Source: Sutcliffiella halmapala (GTDB lineage: Bacteria; Bacillota; Bacilli; Bacillales; Bacillaceae_I). From it: a DNA stretch of 64,000 bases. Below are positions 43,821 through 53,458 of this stretch, in pieces (the stretch's first letter is position 1; each line of letters starts with the position of its first letter). The notes under the pieces were generated by a model that was not told where the DNA came from, searched no databases, and worked only from the letters and a program-made list of their open reading frames with translations. Location of the stretch: the NCBI RefSeq assembly GCF_002019665.1, contig NZ_KV917375.1, positions 1,803,175 through 1,867,174 of the forward strand. Direction: 5' to 3'. The position numbers and the translations under genes were made by a program.

Positions 43821-45439
43821 TGAAAAAGCCACATTTCTTATTGCTATTTTTGCTGTTGCTTGTGGTTGCTTTGGCTGCATGTACATCCTCTAATAATACA
43901 ACAACGGATGTAACGAAGGACAATGCAGGTGATTCTGACTCCAATACAGGGAAAAGTGGAGGATCGATAACGGTTACCTCTGTACGTGAGCCTGATACGG
44001 TAGACGTGCAAAGAACAACTTGGGTGGATGATGCGAATGCACATTTATATGAGCCATTAGTTAGATTTGATGAAGATGGAACAATTGTACCGGCTTTAGC
44101 TGAAAAATATGAGTTTTCAGATGATGGAAAAGTTATTATTTTTACATTAAAGGAAGGAGCAGCCTTTCATTCTGGTACCCCTGTCACTGCAGAAGGAGTA
44201 AAAAAATCATTTGAGAGATTTATTGAATCAGCTCCAACGAGTTACATGGTAGGACCATTAGAGAATATGGTAGTGGCAGACGAGTTAACATTAGAGCTGC
44301 ATTTCAGTGAACCTTTTGCTCCATTTTTAAGCAATGCAACGACAGCTTATTTAGCACCGTTAGATCCAGCTACAATAGACGAACATGGTGAAGACTTTGG
44401 AAATCATGCAAGTTCTGCAGGGATTTTAAGTTTAAAAGAGATAAATAGAGGATCTTCTATTACATTTGAGGCGTTTAACGAATTTATTTTAGGTGCACCA
44501 TATTCTGCTAATAAAGGTGCAGTAAATTTTGATGAAGTAGTATTCCGTTTTATTGCGGATGACGATACTAGATTACTAGAATTCAAGCGTGGTAATACAC
44601 AAGTTATGCTTTCTGTTCCACCTAACTATATTGCGGAGTTAGAAGCAGATGCGAATACACAATTAGCTAGAGCTTTAGCTAATGGCCATGTCTATCTTGG
44701 TATGAATAATAAAAAAGAAGTGTTCCAAGATAAAAGAGTGAGAAAGGCCATTGCATTAGCTGTAGACCGTGCCCCAATTGTTGATTATGCGTTAGAAGGT
44801 GCAGCACAACCAATCTATGGACCATTACCTCCAACTATTCCGGGGTATAACCAAGAGGTAGAAGATTACGCAGCAAATATGTATGCTCGTGACCTTGAAG
44901 AAGCGAAAAGCCTTCTACAAGAAGCAGGATACTCAGAAACAAATGGTTCTGGATTTGTGATGAAGGATGGAAAGCCATTAAGCGTAGATTTATGGGTAAC
45001 TCAAGAGCCAACGATGCAACGAATTGCCCAAATTTTACAAAATCAATTAAAAGAAGCGGGAATTGAAATGACGATTTCTGTACAGGAGGATGCCACAATT
45101 CGTGCACAAAGTCCTGAAGGTGTACACGAGATGCTTCTATGGACTTACGGCTGGTATGATGCGGATATTTTACATTCTATGTTTGGTAGAGGGCTTTCTA
45201 CACGTGTGCACTATGAGAATGACGATTTGATTTCTATTTTAGAAAAGGCACGTGTCACAATGGATCATGAGGAAAGAATGGAAATGTATAAAGAAGCTCA
45301 AGAGATTTTAGTTGAAGAAGCTCCATGGGTTCCATTATTTGTTCGTGAAAATGTAACAGCTTATCGTGATTTAGAAGGCTTTAAATTACATCCAATCACT
45401 GGGAATATTATCTGGTCTGATATCTCGCTGTCAAAATAA
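43820..45439 (+). CDS. Peptide ABC transporter substrate-binding lipoprotein (SBP family 5)
   Basis: A 539-residue lipoprotein: lipobox ALAAC with Cys21, Ser/Thr/Asn/Asp-rich linker, then the SBP_bac_5 domain with REPDTVDVQRT, AEKYEFSDDGKVIIFTLKEGAAFHSGTPVTAEGVKKSFERF, and the DKRVRKAIALAVDR motif. It binds peptides or other ligands outside the cell for the importer encoded next. The ATG overlaps the M81 stop. A terminator-like hairpin follows, a common way to keep binding protein made in excess over the permeases. Confidence 0.93.
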   Translation: MKKPHFLLLFLLLLVVALAACTSSNNTTTDVTKDNAGDSDSNTGKSGGSITVTSVREPDTVDVQRTTWVDDANAHLYEPLVRFDEDGTIVPALAEKYEFSDDGKVIIFTLKEGAAFHSGTPVTAEGVKKSFERFIESAPTSYMVGPLENMVVADELTLELHFSEPFAPFLSNATTAYLAPLDPATIDEHGEDFGNHASSAGILSLKEINRGSSITFEAFNEFILGAPYSANKGAVNFDEVVFRFIADDDTRLLEFKRGNTQVMLSVPPNYIAELEADANTQLARALANGHVYLGMNNKKEVFQDKRVRKAIALAVDRAPIVDYALEGAAQPIYGPLPPTIPGYNQEVEDYAANMYARDLEEAKSLLQEAGYSETNGSGFVMKDGKPLSVDLWVTQEPTMQRIAQILQNQLKEAGIEMTISVQEDATIRAQSPEGVHEMLLWTYGWYDADILHSMFGRGLSTRVHYENDDLISILEKARVTMDHEERMEMYKEAQEILVEEAPWVPLFVRENVTAYRDLEGFKLHPITGNIIWSDISLSK

Positions 45440-45453
45440 GTAGCTCTAATAAT

Positions 45454-45495
45454 GTTGGGGAAGTAATTCAATACTTTCCCAACTTCCTTCTTTTT
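45454..45495 (+). terminator. Terminator-like hairpin between binding protein and permease genes
   Basis: GTTGGGgAAGTA pairs with TACTTtCCCAAC, followed by a T-rich stretch ending in TTTTT. Probably a partial terminator or a 3' stabiliser inside the operon. Confidence 0.75.
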
Positions 45496-45554
45496 GGACG
45501 GTGTAGATATACGAATTGCCCGGTATTTGTCTTTCAAATAAAGGGGGAACATAT

Positions 45555-46475
45555 GTGACAAAATACTTAATTAAACGACTGTTTTCGATGGTCATTACGC
45601 TTCTTGGGGTTTCAGTACTTGTTTTTCTAATGATTCATTTAATCCCAGGTGACCCAGTATTAAATATTCTTGGTGAATTTGCTACGGAAGAGTCCATTAA
45701 TAGGTTAAGAGAGACTCTCGGGCTCGATAAGCCATACATTGTGCAGTATTTTAGTTTTATAGGGGATGCCATTCAGGGGAATTTAGGTAAATCTTATATA
45801 ACAAATCAGTTTGTATTAGATGAAATTATGCATAGATTTCCAGTTACATTTCAATTAGCAGTCTATAGTTTAATCATCGGTACTATTTTAGGAATTGTTA
45901 TGGGCACCATTGCAGCTGTAAAACAAAATACCATTTTCGATCAATTAGCGATGCTAGTTTCCTTGATTGGTATTTCTGCTCCAGGTTTCTGGATTGCACT
46001 TTTTTTAATATATATTTTTGCTTATCAACTGCCGATTTTTCCGATTTCGGGTTACGACGGGATATATTCTTTAATTTTGCCATCGATTACTCTAGGTTTA
46101 GCTACAGCTGGTAATATTGCCCGCATGACTCGGTCTAGCATGCTAGAGGTTATTAAACAGGATTATATGCGAACGGCTGAAGCAAAAGGCGTAGATGTTC
46201 TCCGCCTCGTTTTTGGCCATGGATTACAAAATGCTCTAATTCCTGTTATTACCTTAGTAGGTTTGCAATTTGGGAACTTATTAGCAGGAGCGGTCGTGAC
46301 TGAAACTGTTTTTGCACTCCCAGGTATAGGAAGTTTAGCAATTGATGCTATAGCTACACGTGATATGCCTACGATTCAAGGGCTAGTACTTTTTATGGCA
46401 TTCCTATTTATTATCGTTAACCTAATGATCGACATTATATATAGTGTGGTTGATCCTCGAATTAAATACGAATAG
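45555..46475 (+). CDS. Peptide ABC transporter permease (DppB/OppB family)
   Basis: A 306-residue permease with about six helices. N-terminus (M)TKYLIKRLFSMVITLLGVSVLVFLMIHLIPGDP and the EAA loop DYMRTAEAKGVDVLRLVFGHGLQNALIP are the standard DppB marks. GTG 45555 follows AAGGGGGAA; the frame extended to 45516 is not supported. Pairs with the next gene to form the channel. Confidence 0.93.
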   Translation: MTKYLIKRLFSMVITLLGVSVLVFLMIHLIPGDPVLNILGEFATEESINRLRETLGLDKPYIVQYFSFIGDAIQGNLGKSYITNQFVLDEIMHRFPVTFQLAVYSLIIGTILGIVMGTIAAVKQNTIFDQLAMLVSLIGISAPGFWIALFLIYIFAYQLPIFPISGYDGIYSLILPSITLGLATAGNIARMTRSSMLEVIKQDYMRTAEAKGVDVLRLVFGHGLQNALIPVITLVGLQFGNLLAGAVVTETVFALPGIGSLAIDAIATRDMPTIQGLVLFMAFLFIIVNLMIDIIYSVVDPRIKYE

Positions 46476-46493
46476 AGAGGAGGATGACAAAAA

Positions 46494-47396
46494 ATGAGTC
46501 AAATAGTTACAAGACCTAAAACAGAAGAAATTCTTCCTGAAATAGGTGCAGTAAAGAAACCGAATTCGTATTGGTCCTTAGTATGGGGACGCCTGAAAAA
46601 AAATAAGGGTGCTTTAGTCGGGGCAACAATTTTACTTTTCTTTATTATCACAGCATTACTTGCTCCTGTACTCGCACCATTTCCTATCGAAGAAATGAGA
46701 ATGGAAAATCGTTTTATCCCACCTTCTTCTGAACATTGGTTAGGAACAGACGAATTTGGACGAGATATATTATCTAGAATGATGCATGGTGGAAGAGTAT
46801 CCCTCATGATGGGATTAATTGCAGTATCAATAGCTGGAATAGTCGGTGTAATTTTAGGAGTTATTTCAGGATATTATCGACGATTAGATATATACATTAT
46901 GCAATGCATGGATATTTTATTAGCTTTTCCATCGCTATTATTAGCCATTGCTATTATTGCAGTATTAGGAGTTGGCTTAACAAATGCAATGATTGCTGTC
47001 GCTATTTCTGTCATTCCTTCTTATGTAAGGGTAGTTCGAGGGACGGTATTGTCAATCAGGGAAAAGGAATACATTGAGGCTGTGAAAGCATTAGGAGTAA
47101 GTGACTTGAAAATTATCGGTAAACATATTTTACCTAACGTAATGTCACCAGTCATCGTGTTATCATCATTACAATTTGGAACAAGTATTTTAGCTGCGGC
47201 AGCTTTAAGCTTTTTAGGTTTAGGAGCCCAACCACCGATACCGGAGTGGGGAGCAATGGCGTATGTAGGGAAATCTTTTTTACTTAGCGCTTGGTGGATG
47301 ACTCTATTTCCAGGGTTAGCCATTATGTTGGTCGTGTTAGGCTTCAACTTACTGGGAGATGGATTAAGAGACGCACTTGATCCTAGATTAAAATAG
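46494..47396 (+). CDS. Peptide ABC transporter permease (DppC/OppC family)
   Basis: A 300-residue permease with the OppC N-terminal motif WGRLKKNKGALVGATIL, WLGTDEFGRDILSRMMHGGR, and the EAA loop EYIEAVKALGVSDLKIIGKHILPN. Second channel subunit of the importer; GGAGG precedes the ATG, 18 bases after the first permease gene. Confidence 0.93.
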   Translation: MSQIVTRPKTEEILPEIGAVKKPNSYWSLVWGRLKKNKGALVGATILLFFIITALLAPVLAPFPIEEMRMENRFIPPSSEHWLGTDEFGRDILSRMMHGGRVSLMMGLIAVSIAGIVGVILGVISGYYRRLDIYIMQCMDILLAFPSLLLAIAIIAVLGVGLTNAMIAVAISVIPSYVRVVRGTVLSIREKEYIEAVKALGVSDLKIIGKHILPNVMSPVIVLSSLQFGTSILAAAALSFLGLGAQPPIPEWGAMAYVGKSFLLSAWWMTLFPGLAIMLVVLGFNLLGDGLRDALDPRLK

Positions 47397-47447
47397 TTTC
47401 ATAAAGTTTGGGAGTCGACAAACACGACTAGGTAGGGGGGAGATACT

Positions 47448-48473
47448 ATGATATCTATTCAAGAAACATTAAATGTGCAAAATCATAGAAACAGTGATAG
47501 AGAAGACTTATTAAACGTTGAGGAATTATATATCAAATTTAAAAATAATAAAAAGGAAGTTTCAGCTGTAAATAATATTAGCTTTAGCTTAAAAGAAGGG
47601 GAAACGGTTGCTTTAGTTGGGGAGTCTGGATGTGGGAAAAGCGTAACTTCTCTATCAATAATGGGATTGATTCCTAAACATGATGGTGTTGTAAAAGGAA
47701 GCATTAAGTTAGGAGATTTACAATTAAATGGGCTATCACCAAAAAAAATGCGGAAAATACGTGGACAAGCTGTTTCAATGATTTTCCAAGAACCAATGAC
47801 ATCACTAAACCCTGTCCATAAAATTGGACAGCAAATTGGAGAAGTTATTCAATTACATGAGGCCTGTACTAAAGAAGAAAAAAAAGAGAGAACGATTGAA
47901 ATGTTGAAGAAGGTAGGGATTCCACGGCCTGATAAAATTATTAACGATTATCCTCACCAATTATCAGGAGGAATGCGACAAAGGGTAATGATTGCAATGG
48001 CGATGGCTTGCAATCCGAAGCTGCTTATTGCAGATGAACCTACAACTGCATTAGATGTAACAATTCAAGCTCAGATTTTAGATTTAATGAAGGAATTAAA
48101 AAGAGAATACAATACAACAATTTTATTAATTACACATGACCTTGGTGTTGTGGCAGATATAGCGGATCGAGTGATGGTCATGTATTATGGGCAGATTGTT
48201 GAAGAAGCAGATGTATATACTTTATTTAAGTCGCCCAAACATCCTTATACAATTGGATTAATTAATTCGATACCCAATTTAGCGAAACAGCAAAAACGAT
48301 TAGATCCAATTATAGGAAATGTGCCGAGCTTAGGTGAGATTACTAAAGGGTGTCCGTTTAGAAATAGATGTAATGTTGCGATAGATATATGTACGGAGAA
48401 AAACCCTCCTCTGTTTTTCCAAGATAAACAAACAGTTAGATGCTGGTTACATGAACCGAAGGAGGAAAAGTAA
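47448..48473 (+). CDS. Peptide ABC transporter ATP-binding protein (DppD/OppD family)
   Basis: A 341-residue ATPase: Walker [10 protein letters not shown]-loop [13 protein letters not shown], signature LSGGMRQR, Walker [13 protein letters not shown], switch HDLGVVAD, and the OppD C-terminal extension with a four-Cys iron-sulfur-like motif ([20 protein letters not shown]...RCW). Its stop adjoins the start of the partner ATPase gene. Confidence 0.93.
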   Translation: MISIQETLNVQNHRNSDREDLLNVEELYIKFKNNKKEVSAVNNISFSLKEGETVALVGESGCGKSVTSLSIMGLIPKHDGVVKGSIKLGDLQLNGLSPKKMRKIRGQAVSMIFQEPMTSLNPVHKIGQQIGEVIQLHEACTKEEKKERTIEMLKKVGIPRPDKIINDYPHQLSGGMRQRVMIAMAMACNPKLLIADEPTTALDVTIQAQILDLMKELKREYNTTILLITHDLGVVADIADRVMVMYYGQIVEEADVYTLFKSPKHPYTIGLINSIPNLAKQQKRLDPIIGNVPSLGEITKGCPFRNRCNVAIDICTEKNPPLFFQDKQTVRCWLHEPKEEK

Positions 48474-49457
48474 ATGAGCGCACCATTACTAGAGGTCGGG
48501 GATTTAAAGACATATTTTCCTATAAAAACAGGCATTTTTAAAAAAGTAAATAGTTATGTTAGGGCAGTAGATGGTATTTCCTTTTCCTTAGAAGAAGGAG
48601 ATACTCTAGGTTTAGTAGGAGAAAGTGGCTGTGGTAAGTCAACTACGGGTAGAAGTATTCTTCGCCTTATTGAACCAACTAGCGGTACAGTGAAATATCA
48701 AGGTATGGAAATAACATCCATGGATAGTAAACAATTAAGAAAGCTTAGGAAAGATATGCAAATAGTTTTTCAGGATCCATATGCTTCATTAAATCCGAGG
48801 CTTCAAATTGGTTCTATTATTGAAGAGGCCCTGTCGACACACAAAATTGGTCAAAATACGAAAGAACGTAAAGAAATGGTAATGGATCTTCTTGAGAAAG
48901 TTGGACTTAATCGAAATGCTTATGAGCGGTATCCTCATGAATTCAGTGGAGGTCAACGGCAACGGATTGGAATTGCCCGCGCAATCGCTGTAAATCCAAA
49001 ACTTATTATTGCAGATGAGCCGGTATCGGCACTAGATGTTTCGATACAAGCGCAAATATTAAATTTATTCCAAGATTTACAAGATAAAATGGGCTTAACG
49101 TATATTTTTATAGCACATGATTTGAGTGTGGTGAAACATATAAGTGACAAGATAGGAGTGATGTACTTAGGTCGAATGGTAGAGTTTGCTTCAAAAGAAA
49201 AGTTGTTCTCCAATCCTTCCCATCCATATACACAAGCACTAATGTCTGCCGTGCCAGTGCCTGATCCAACGATAAAAAAAGAAAGAATAATTCTAACTGG
49301 AGATGTTCCGAATCCATCCAACCCGCCTAGTGGCTGTACCTTTAATCCTCGTTGTAGTTCTTGTATGGATATTTGCACCAAAATTGCACCTAAGCCTATA
49401 GAATTAAGTCCCGGGCATGTGGTATCCTGTCATTTGTATGACACTGAAATTTTGTAG
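48474..49457 (+). CDS. Peptide ABC transporter ATP-binding protein (DppF/OppF family)
   Basis: A 327-residue ATPase: Walker [11 protein letters not shown]-loop [12 protein letters not shown], signature FSGGQRQR, Walker [13 protein letters not shown], switch HDLSVVKH, and the oligopeptide C-terminal extension ([17 protein letters not shown]). Completes the importer. No base separates it from the OppD stop; GGAGG lies in the end of that gene. Confidence 0.93.
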   Translation: MSAPLLEVGDLKTYFPIKTGIFKKVNSYVRAVDGISFSLEEGDTLGLVGESGCGKSTTGRSILRLIEPTSGTVKYQGMEITSMDSKQLRKLRKDMQIVFQDPYASLNPRLQIGSIIEEALSTHKIGQNTKERKEMVMDLLEKVGLNRNAYERYPHEFSGGQRQRIGIARAIAVNPKLIIADEPVSALDVSIQAQILNLFQDLQDKMGLTYIFIAHDLSVVKHISDKIGVMYLGRMVEFASKEKLFSNPSHPYTQALMSAVPVPDPTIKKERIILTGDVPNPSNPPSGCTFNPRCSSCMDICTKIAPKPIELSPGHVVSCHLYDTEIL

Positions 49458-49481
49458 ATATACATGATAGGAGAGAGTTGT

Positions 49482-50339
49482 TTGAAGAGGATAAAGGATC
49501 AAATTAAATTACATTATAACGACCTGTCACAACGGTTAAAGCAAGTAGCAAATTTTATTATAGAAAACCCTAAATTAATCGCCTTATATCCAGCAAAGGA
49601 AATCGGAAAGCAAACCAATACGAGTGAAACAACCGTTATCCGGTGTAGTGCTGCACTAGGATATACCGGATATGCAGCTCTACAGGAGGATATTCGGAAA
49701 GCATTGTTACTTCCAGATGGGGAGGATCCAATTCAAGCTTTAAAAAAGGGAATAAAGAATGACAATAATACACTAATGGATGTAATGAACCAAGACATTG
49801 AATTTATTAAAAAAACGTTTGAAAAGATGGATGAAGCCCTATTTTTAGAAGCAGTGACGAGTATTGTTCAAGCAAAAAAAATAATCGTCGTTGGTTTAAG
49901 AACGACGTATGCTCCTGCTAATTGGTTAGCTTACAGCTTAAATATCGTGAAAGGGGATACGATTTTATTTAAAGGGGATATTGATGATGCAAATTATTTA
50001 CTAAGAGAAGTAGGGGAAGATTGGTTAGTAATTGCACTATCGTTCCAACGCTATGTTAAGCAAACAATTTCGTTTGTAAAAGCCGCAAAAGAAAAAGGCG
50101 CCACTATTCTTGCAATTACAGACAACGAATTATCTCCAGTTGGCGTGATAGCAAATTACACACTACCAGTCATTACACCGAATCCAACTAGTTTAAAAGG
50201 TATGCCAACTTTATTTTCCATTTTGAATGCATTGATTACGAGTGTTATGGTGTCGGATAAGGAAAATGTCGAAGCGCGAGTAGATGAATATAACCAAACA
50301 AGTGAACATTTTTATTCGTTCTATCGAAATGAGAACTAG
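49482..50339 (+). CDS. MurR/RpiR family transcriptional regulator
   Basis: About 285 residues: an N-terminal helix-turn-helix of the RpiR type (about 1-75, LSQRLKQVANFIIENPKLIALYPAKEIG.. and TSETTVIRCSAALGYTGYAALQ) and a C-terminal SIS sugar/ligand-binding domain (about 115-250, KKIIVVGLRTTYAPA, LVIALSFQRYVKQTISFVKAAKEKGATILAITDN). Members sense phosphosugars or cell-wall amino sugars. Its place within the operon makes it the likely regulator. TTG 49482 is 7 bases after AGGAGAG; the upstream ATG 49464 would include the site. Confidence 0.9.
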   Translation: MKRIKDQIKLHYNDLSQRLKQVANFIIENPKLIALYPAKEIGKQTNTSETTVIRCSAALGYTGYAALQEDIRKALLLPDGEDPIQALKKGIKNDNNTLMDVMNQDIEFIKKTFEKMDEALFLEAVTSIVQAKKIIVVGLRTTYAPANWLAYSLNIVKGDTILFKGDIDDANYLLREVGEDWLVIALSFQRYVKQTISFVKAAKEKGATILAITDNELSPVGVIANYTLPVITPNPTSLKGMPTLFSILNALITSVMVSDKENVEARVDEYNQTSEHFYSFYRNEN

Positions 50340-50390
50340 TTTTGAGCGTGAAATGGGACAAAAATATTGATGATGCTAGGGGGAGGAAGA

Positions 50391-51806
50391 ATGAAAGTTC
50401 AAGTTGAAATGAGTGCATTTGAAAATTATGCAGAAGGTTTAATTCAGAAATACAAAATTCCAGGAACTGCAATAGGTTTTGCACATAATGGGCATCCAAT
50501 CTATGAAAAAGGTTTCGGCTATCGGAATGTAGAGAAAAAGCTTCCTGTAACGATGGATACTGTATTTGGAATCGCGTCTGTAACGAAATCATTTACTTGT
50601 ATGGCGATTATGATGCTACAAGAACAAGGGAAGCTGTCGGTTCACGACCCTGTAGTGAAATATTTGCCGGAATTTTCTACACCAACAGATGCAACTAATA
50701 AAATGACTATTCATCATTTCATGACCCATACAGCAGGGTTACCACCACTTCCATCCCTTTTTTATGCCAAAAAAAGAAGTATTGATCAAGATCCTTCAGC
50801 TAAAGACTATCCTGGATTATCCATTGTAAAAGACGATGAACAGGGACCAATTGATACATATGAACAGTTAATGGCGTTCATTGCAGGATTACAGTTTGAC
50901 CTTCTCGGTGAGCCAGGCATGGAGTTCAGTTATTCAAATGATTCGTATGCTCTGTTAGGGACGATTGTGCAACGTGTGTGTGGTATCTCGTTTGAACAGT
51001 TTGTAAAAGAATCCATTTTAGATCCGTGTGGGATGGAGCATACTTGCTTTGAACCTGATGAGTTGGATGGCTACTCTAACATTACCTCACTTTATGCTGC
51101 TAGAAAAATAGAGGACGGCTTAGAAGTTTATGAAGCCCCTGTATGGTGGGAATCACCTTCAATGAGAGGTGCTGGTGCACTTAAATCTACCGTAAATGAT
51201 ATGTTAAAGTATGCAGAAATAATTCGTACGAAAGGTAAAATAGGGGATAAACGACTTTTAACAGAAGAAAGTGTGGAGCAAATGATTACGCCGTACATTG
51301 AATGCTCCCCCGGGCGCTATTATGGCTATGGTTTTATGATTACACCTAATTTTCATGGCTCAACATTAGTAGAGCATGGAGGAAATCTAAAAGCAGTAGC
51401 TTCTCAACTTTGCATCATACCGGAAGAAGGCATTACGGGTATGATTTTAACGAACTTAGCCGGTGTCCCAGCAACGACTATTATGAGTGGAGCATTAAAT
51501 AGTATAGAGGGTCGAGATGTAGAAGAAACGCCGTATTCTGTGGCAGAACTAGAACTTTCTTTTGCGGAATTAAAAACTTATGAGGGAACATATACTTCGA
51601 ATGAAGGAATGAGTCTCTCCATAACAGTAACAGAAGAGGGGATTGATTTCTCTACACAAGGAACATCCTTTCCAATTCAATGTGTAGGACCTGATCTATT
51701 CCTTGCGGTCGTAAAAGATCAAAAGGAGCTAATCCGTTTTGTAAGAGATAATAATGGAGAGATTGAGCGGGTTGCTTATCATATGCGTCAATTTCCCAAG
51801 AATTAA
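50391..51806 (+). CDS. Beta-lactamase-like serine hydrolase (D-aminopeptidase type)
   Basis: A 471-residue protein of the penicillin-binding/class C beta-lactamase fold with S-V-T-K (Ser63, Lys66), Y-S-N, and the EHGGNLKAVASQL motif; the last 120 residues form the small C-terminal domain. It aligns along its length with the second half of the fusion gene at 39785, so the operon carries two copies of the enzyme. No signal peptide, so the likely substrates are imported peptides or esters rather than peptidoglycan. ATG 50391 follows GGGGGAGG. Final gene of the operon. Confidence 0.9.
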   Translation: MKVQVEMSAFENYAEGLIQKYKIPGTAIGFAHNGHPIYEKGFGYRNVEKKLPVTMDTVFGIASVTKSFTCMAIMMLQEQGKLSVHDPVVKYLPEFSTPTDATNKMTIHHFMTHTAGLPPLPSLFYAKKRSIDQDPSAKDYPGLSIVKDDEQGPIDTYEQLMAFIAGLQFDLLGEPGMEFSYSNDSYALLGTIVQRVCGISFEQFVKESILDPCGMEHTCFEPDELDGYSNITSLYAARKIEDGLEVYEAPVWWESPSMRGAGALKSTVNDMLKYAEIIRTKGKIGDKRLLTEESVEQMITPYIECSPGRYYGYGFMITPNFHGSTLVEHGGNLKAVASQLCIIPEEGITGMILTNLAGVPATTIMSGALNSIEGRDVEETPYSVAELELSFAELKTYEGTYTSNEGMSLSITVTEEGIDFSTQGTSFPIQCVGPDLFLAVVKDQKELIRFVRDNNGEIERVAYHMRQFPKN

Positions 51807-51864
51807 TAGTTAAGTCCGGAGTTTGGAAGAAATAATATCTCAGATTAATAGAGCCATTAATATG

Positions 51865-51896
51865 AAAAACCGTTTGGTATTACGCAAACGGTTTTT
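51865..51896 (+). terminator. Terminator at the end of the peptide operon
   Basis: Perfect 12-bp stem AAAAACCGTTTG / CAAACGGTTTTT with an 8-nt loop and T run. Confidence 0.93.
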
Positions 51897-51903
51897 CTAT
51901 TTT

Positions 51904-52151
51904 TATTCGTCCATAATCTCCTTCCCCAGACAAAAAAACTTCCTATAGACATTCTATGAGTCTTCCACAGTGAACGCTCCTGTTTACATTTTTTGAGTAC
52001 TGAACAAACGGGACAAGCAAAAGTGAGAGATTAACAGCATAGTATAATATCACTACATTCCAATACTTATAAAGATTATATGTTTACATAAGTGCAATCC
52101 GATTTTTATAAGCCTTTTACAAAAGGTAAATTGAAAACAAGGGGAACGAGA
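51904..52151. other. Intergenic region before the MFS gene
   Basis: No gene seen. A TATAAT at 52043-52048 may be the -10 element of the MFS gene, but I find no good -35 partner. Confidence 0.35.
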
Positions 52152-53339
52152 ATGAAAAAAACATGGCTGTTAGGGTTTGGTTTTTTTAGCATTAGTATTG
52201 CTTGGTCTTTGTATAACGGATTTGTGCCATTCTTTCTAGACGATTTCGTTGCAAGCACTGCCTTGATTGGATTTCTCATGACCATTGATAATTATATTGC
52301 CCTATTTTTGCAGCCATATATTGGACAAAGAAGTGACCGCACGAATACGCGGTATGGTCGAAGGATGCCATATTTGCTCATCGGTATTCCATTGGCTGCT
52401 GTATTTTTTGCTCTGATTCCATTTCACACTAGTTTACTTATGCTAATTATTTTTATGCTCTGTATGAACCTATCAATGGCGATTTTCCGTTCTCCCACTA
52501 TTGCTTTAATGCCTGATATTACACCAGAATCAAAGCGTACGAAAGCAAACGGAATTATCAACTTTATGGGTGGCTGTGGAGCAATATTAGCATTTAGTGT
52601 TGGCTCGTATCTTTTTCATATCAATGAATCCCTTCCATTTTTAGTTGTTTCCTCCCTTTTCTTTCTGGCTTTATGGATTGTCTATAAAAATATTAAAGAA
52701 AATCGAGATGCCATTTCCTATACCATTACGACAGTACAAAAGTTTAATTACAAAAAGGAACTAAATAGGCCAACGCTTTACTTGTTAGCGGCAATCTTTT
52801 TTTGGTTCATTTCGATCCAAGGAATGGAAGCATTATTTACGCTATACGGAGTAAATGAATTTGGCTTGTCCAAAAGTGCCTCCGCCTTTTCCCTAGCCTT
52901 TTTTTCCTTAACCTTTGTTGCCGCAGCCATACCGTGCGGACTCTTAGGGGCGAAATACGGCAAGAAAAAGATGATCATCATCGGTATTATCGGTTTATTT
53001 ATCATTTTCCTTCTATTAAACATGATAAACTCAGTCTACCTTTTATGGGTTCTTCTTCTAGCTGGCGGAATGTTTTGGGCCTGTATTAACATCAATGCTT
53101 ATCCACTAATTGTTGCGACTGGAGGGAAAAACAGCTATGGAGCACGGACCGGCTTGTATTATTTAGTATCTTCCTTAGCAGCGATCACTTCTCCACCAGC
53201 ATTTGGTCTTCTCATTGATTTATTTGGATTTGGAATCCTATTCTATGCCGCAGCAGCTAGCATGCTTTTTGCTTTAGGTTGTATATTGAAGGTGGAGCAT
53301 TCAGAGGAGGAGAACCAAGACATTCCTCTTGGTACTTGA
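52152..53339 (+). CDS. MFS transporter (SLC45/sugar-transporter-like)
   Basis: A 395-residue protein with about twelve helices. QPYIGQRSDRTNTRYGRRMPYLLIGIP (about 64-90) is the cytoplasmic loop 2-3 motif (G-x-x-S-D-x-x-x-x-R-x-G-R-R) of the SLC45/GPH-like group, which move sugars or glycosides with cations. ATG 52152 is 7 bases after AAGGGG; the longer frame from 52092 has no ribosome binding site. Alone, and not part of the peptide operon because a strong terminator intervenes. Confidence 0.85.
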   Translation: MKKTWLLGFGFFSISIAWSLYNGFVPFFLDDFVASTALIGFLMTIDNYIALFLQPYIGQRSDRTNTRYGRRMPYLLIGIPLAAVFFALIPFHTSLLMLIIFMLCMNLSMAIFRSPTIALMPDITPESKRTKANGIINFMGGCGAILAFSVGSYLFHINESLPFLVVSSLFFLALWIVYKNIKENRDAISYTITTVQKFNYKKELNRPTLYLLAAIFFWFISIQGMEALFTLYGVNEFGLSKSASAFSLAFFSLTFVAAAIPCGLLGAKYGKKKMIIIGIIGLFIIFLLLNMINSVYLLWVLLLAGGMFWACININAYPLIVATGGKNSYGARTGLYYLVSSLAAITSPPAFGLLIDLFGFGILFYAAAASMLFALGCILKVEHSEEENQDIPLGT

Positions 53340-53340
53340 T

Positions 53341-53390
53341 GCCACGGATACCACGGGATACCATGGGGACAGTCCCTGTGGTAACTTCTC
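53341..53390. repeat. Short interspersed element with GGGACAGTCCC core
   Basis: ACCATGGGGAC (53360-53370) and GTCCCTGTGGT (53372-53382) are inverted with two wobble pairs, preceded by a tandem GATACCACGG/GATACCATGG. The same kind of GGGACAGTCCC element is scattered in many Bacillaceae genomes as I recall. It may act as the MFS terminator; no T run is seen. Confidence 0.5.
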
Positions 53391-53458
53391 TTGTTTCCCT
53401 TGATTTTTCCCCTCATGCCTTTAAACTAGAATTAGATAACTTAAGGGAGAGTTGACCG

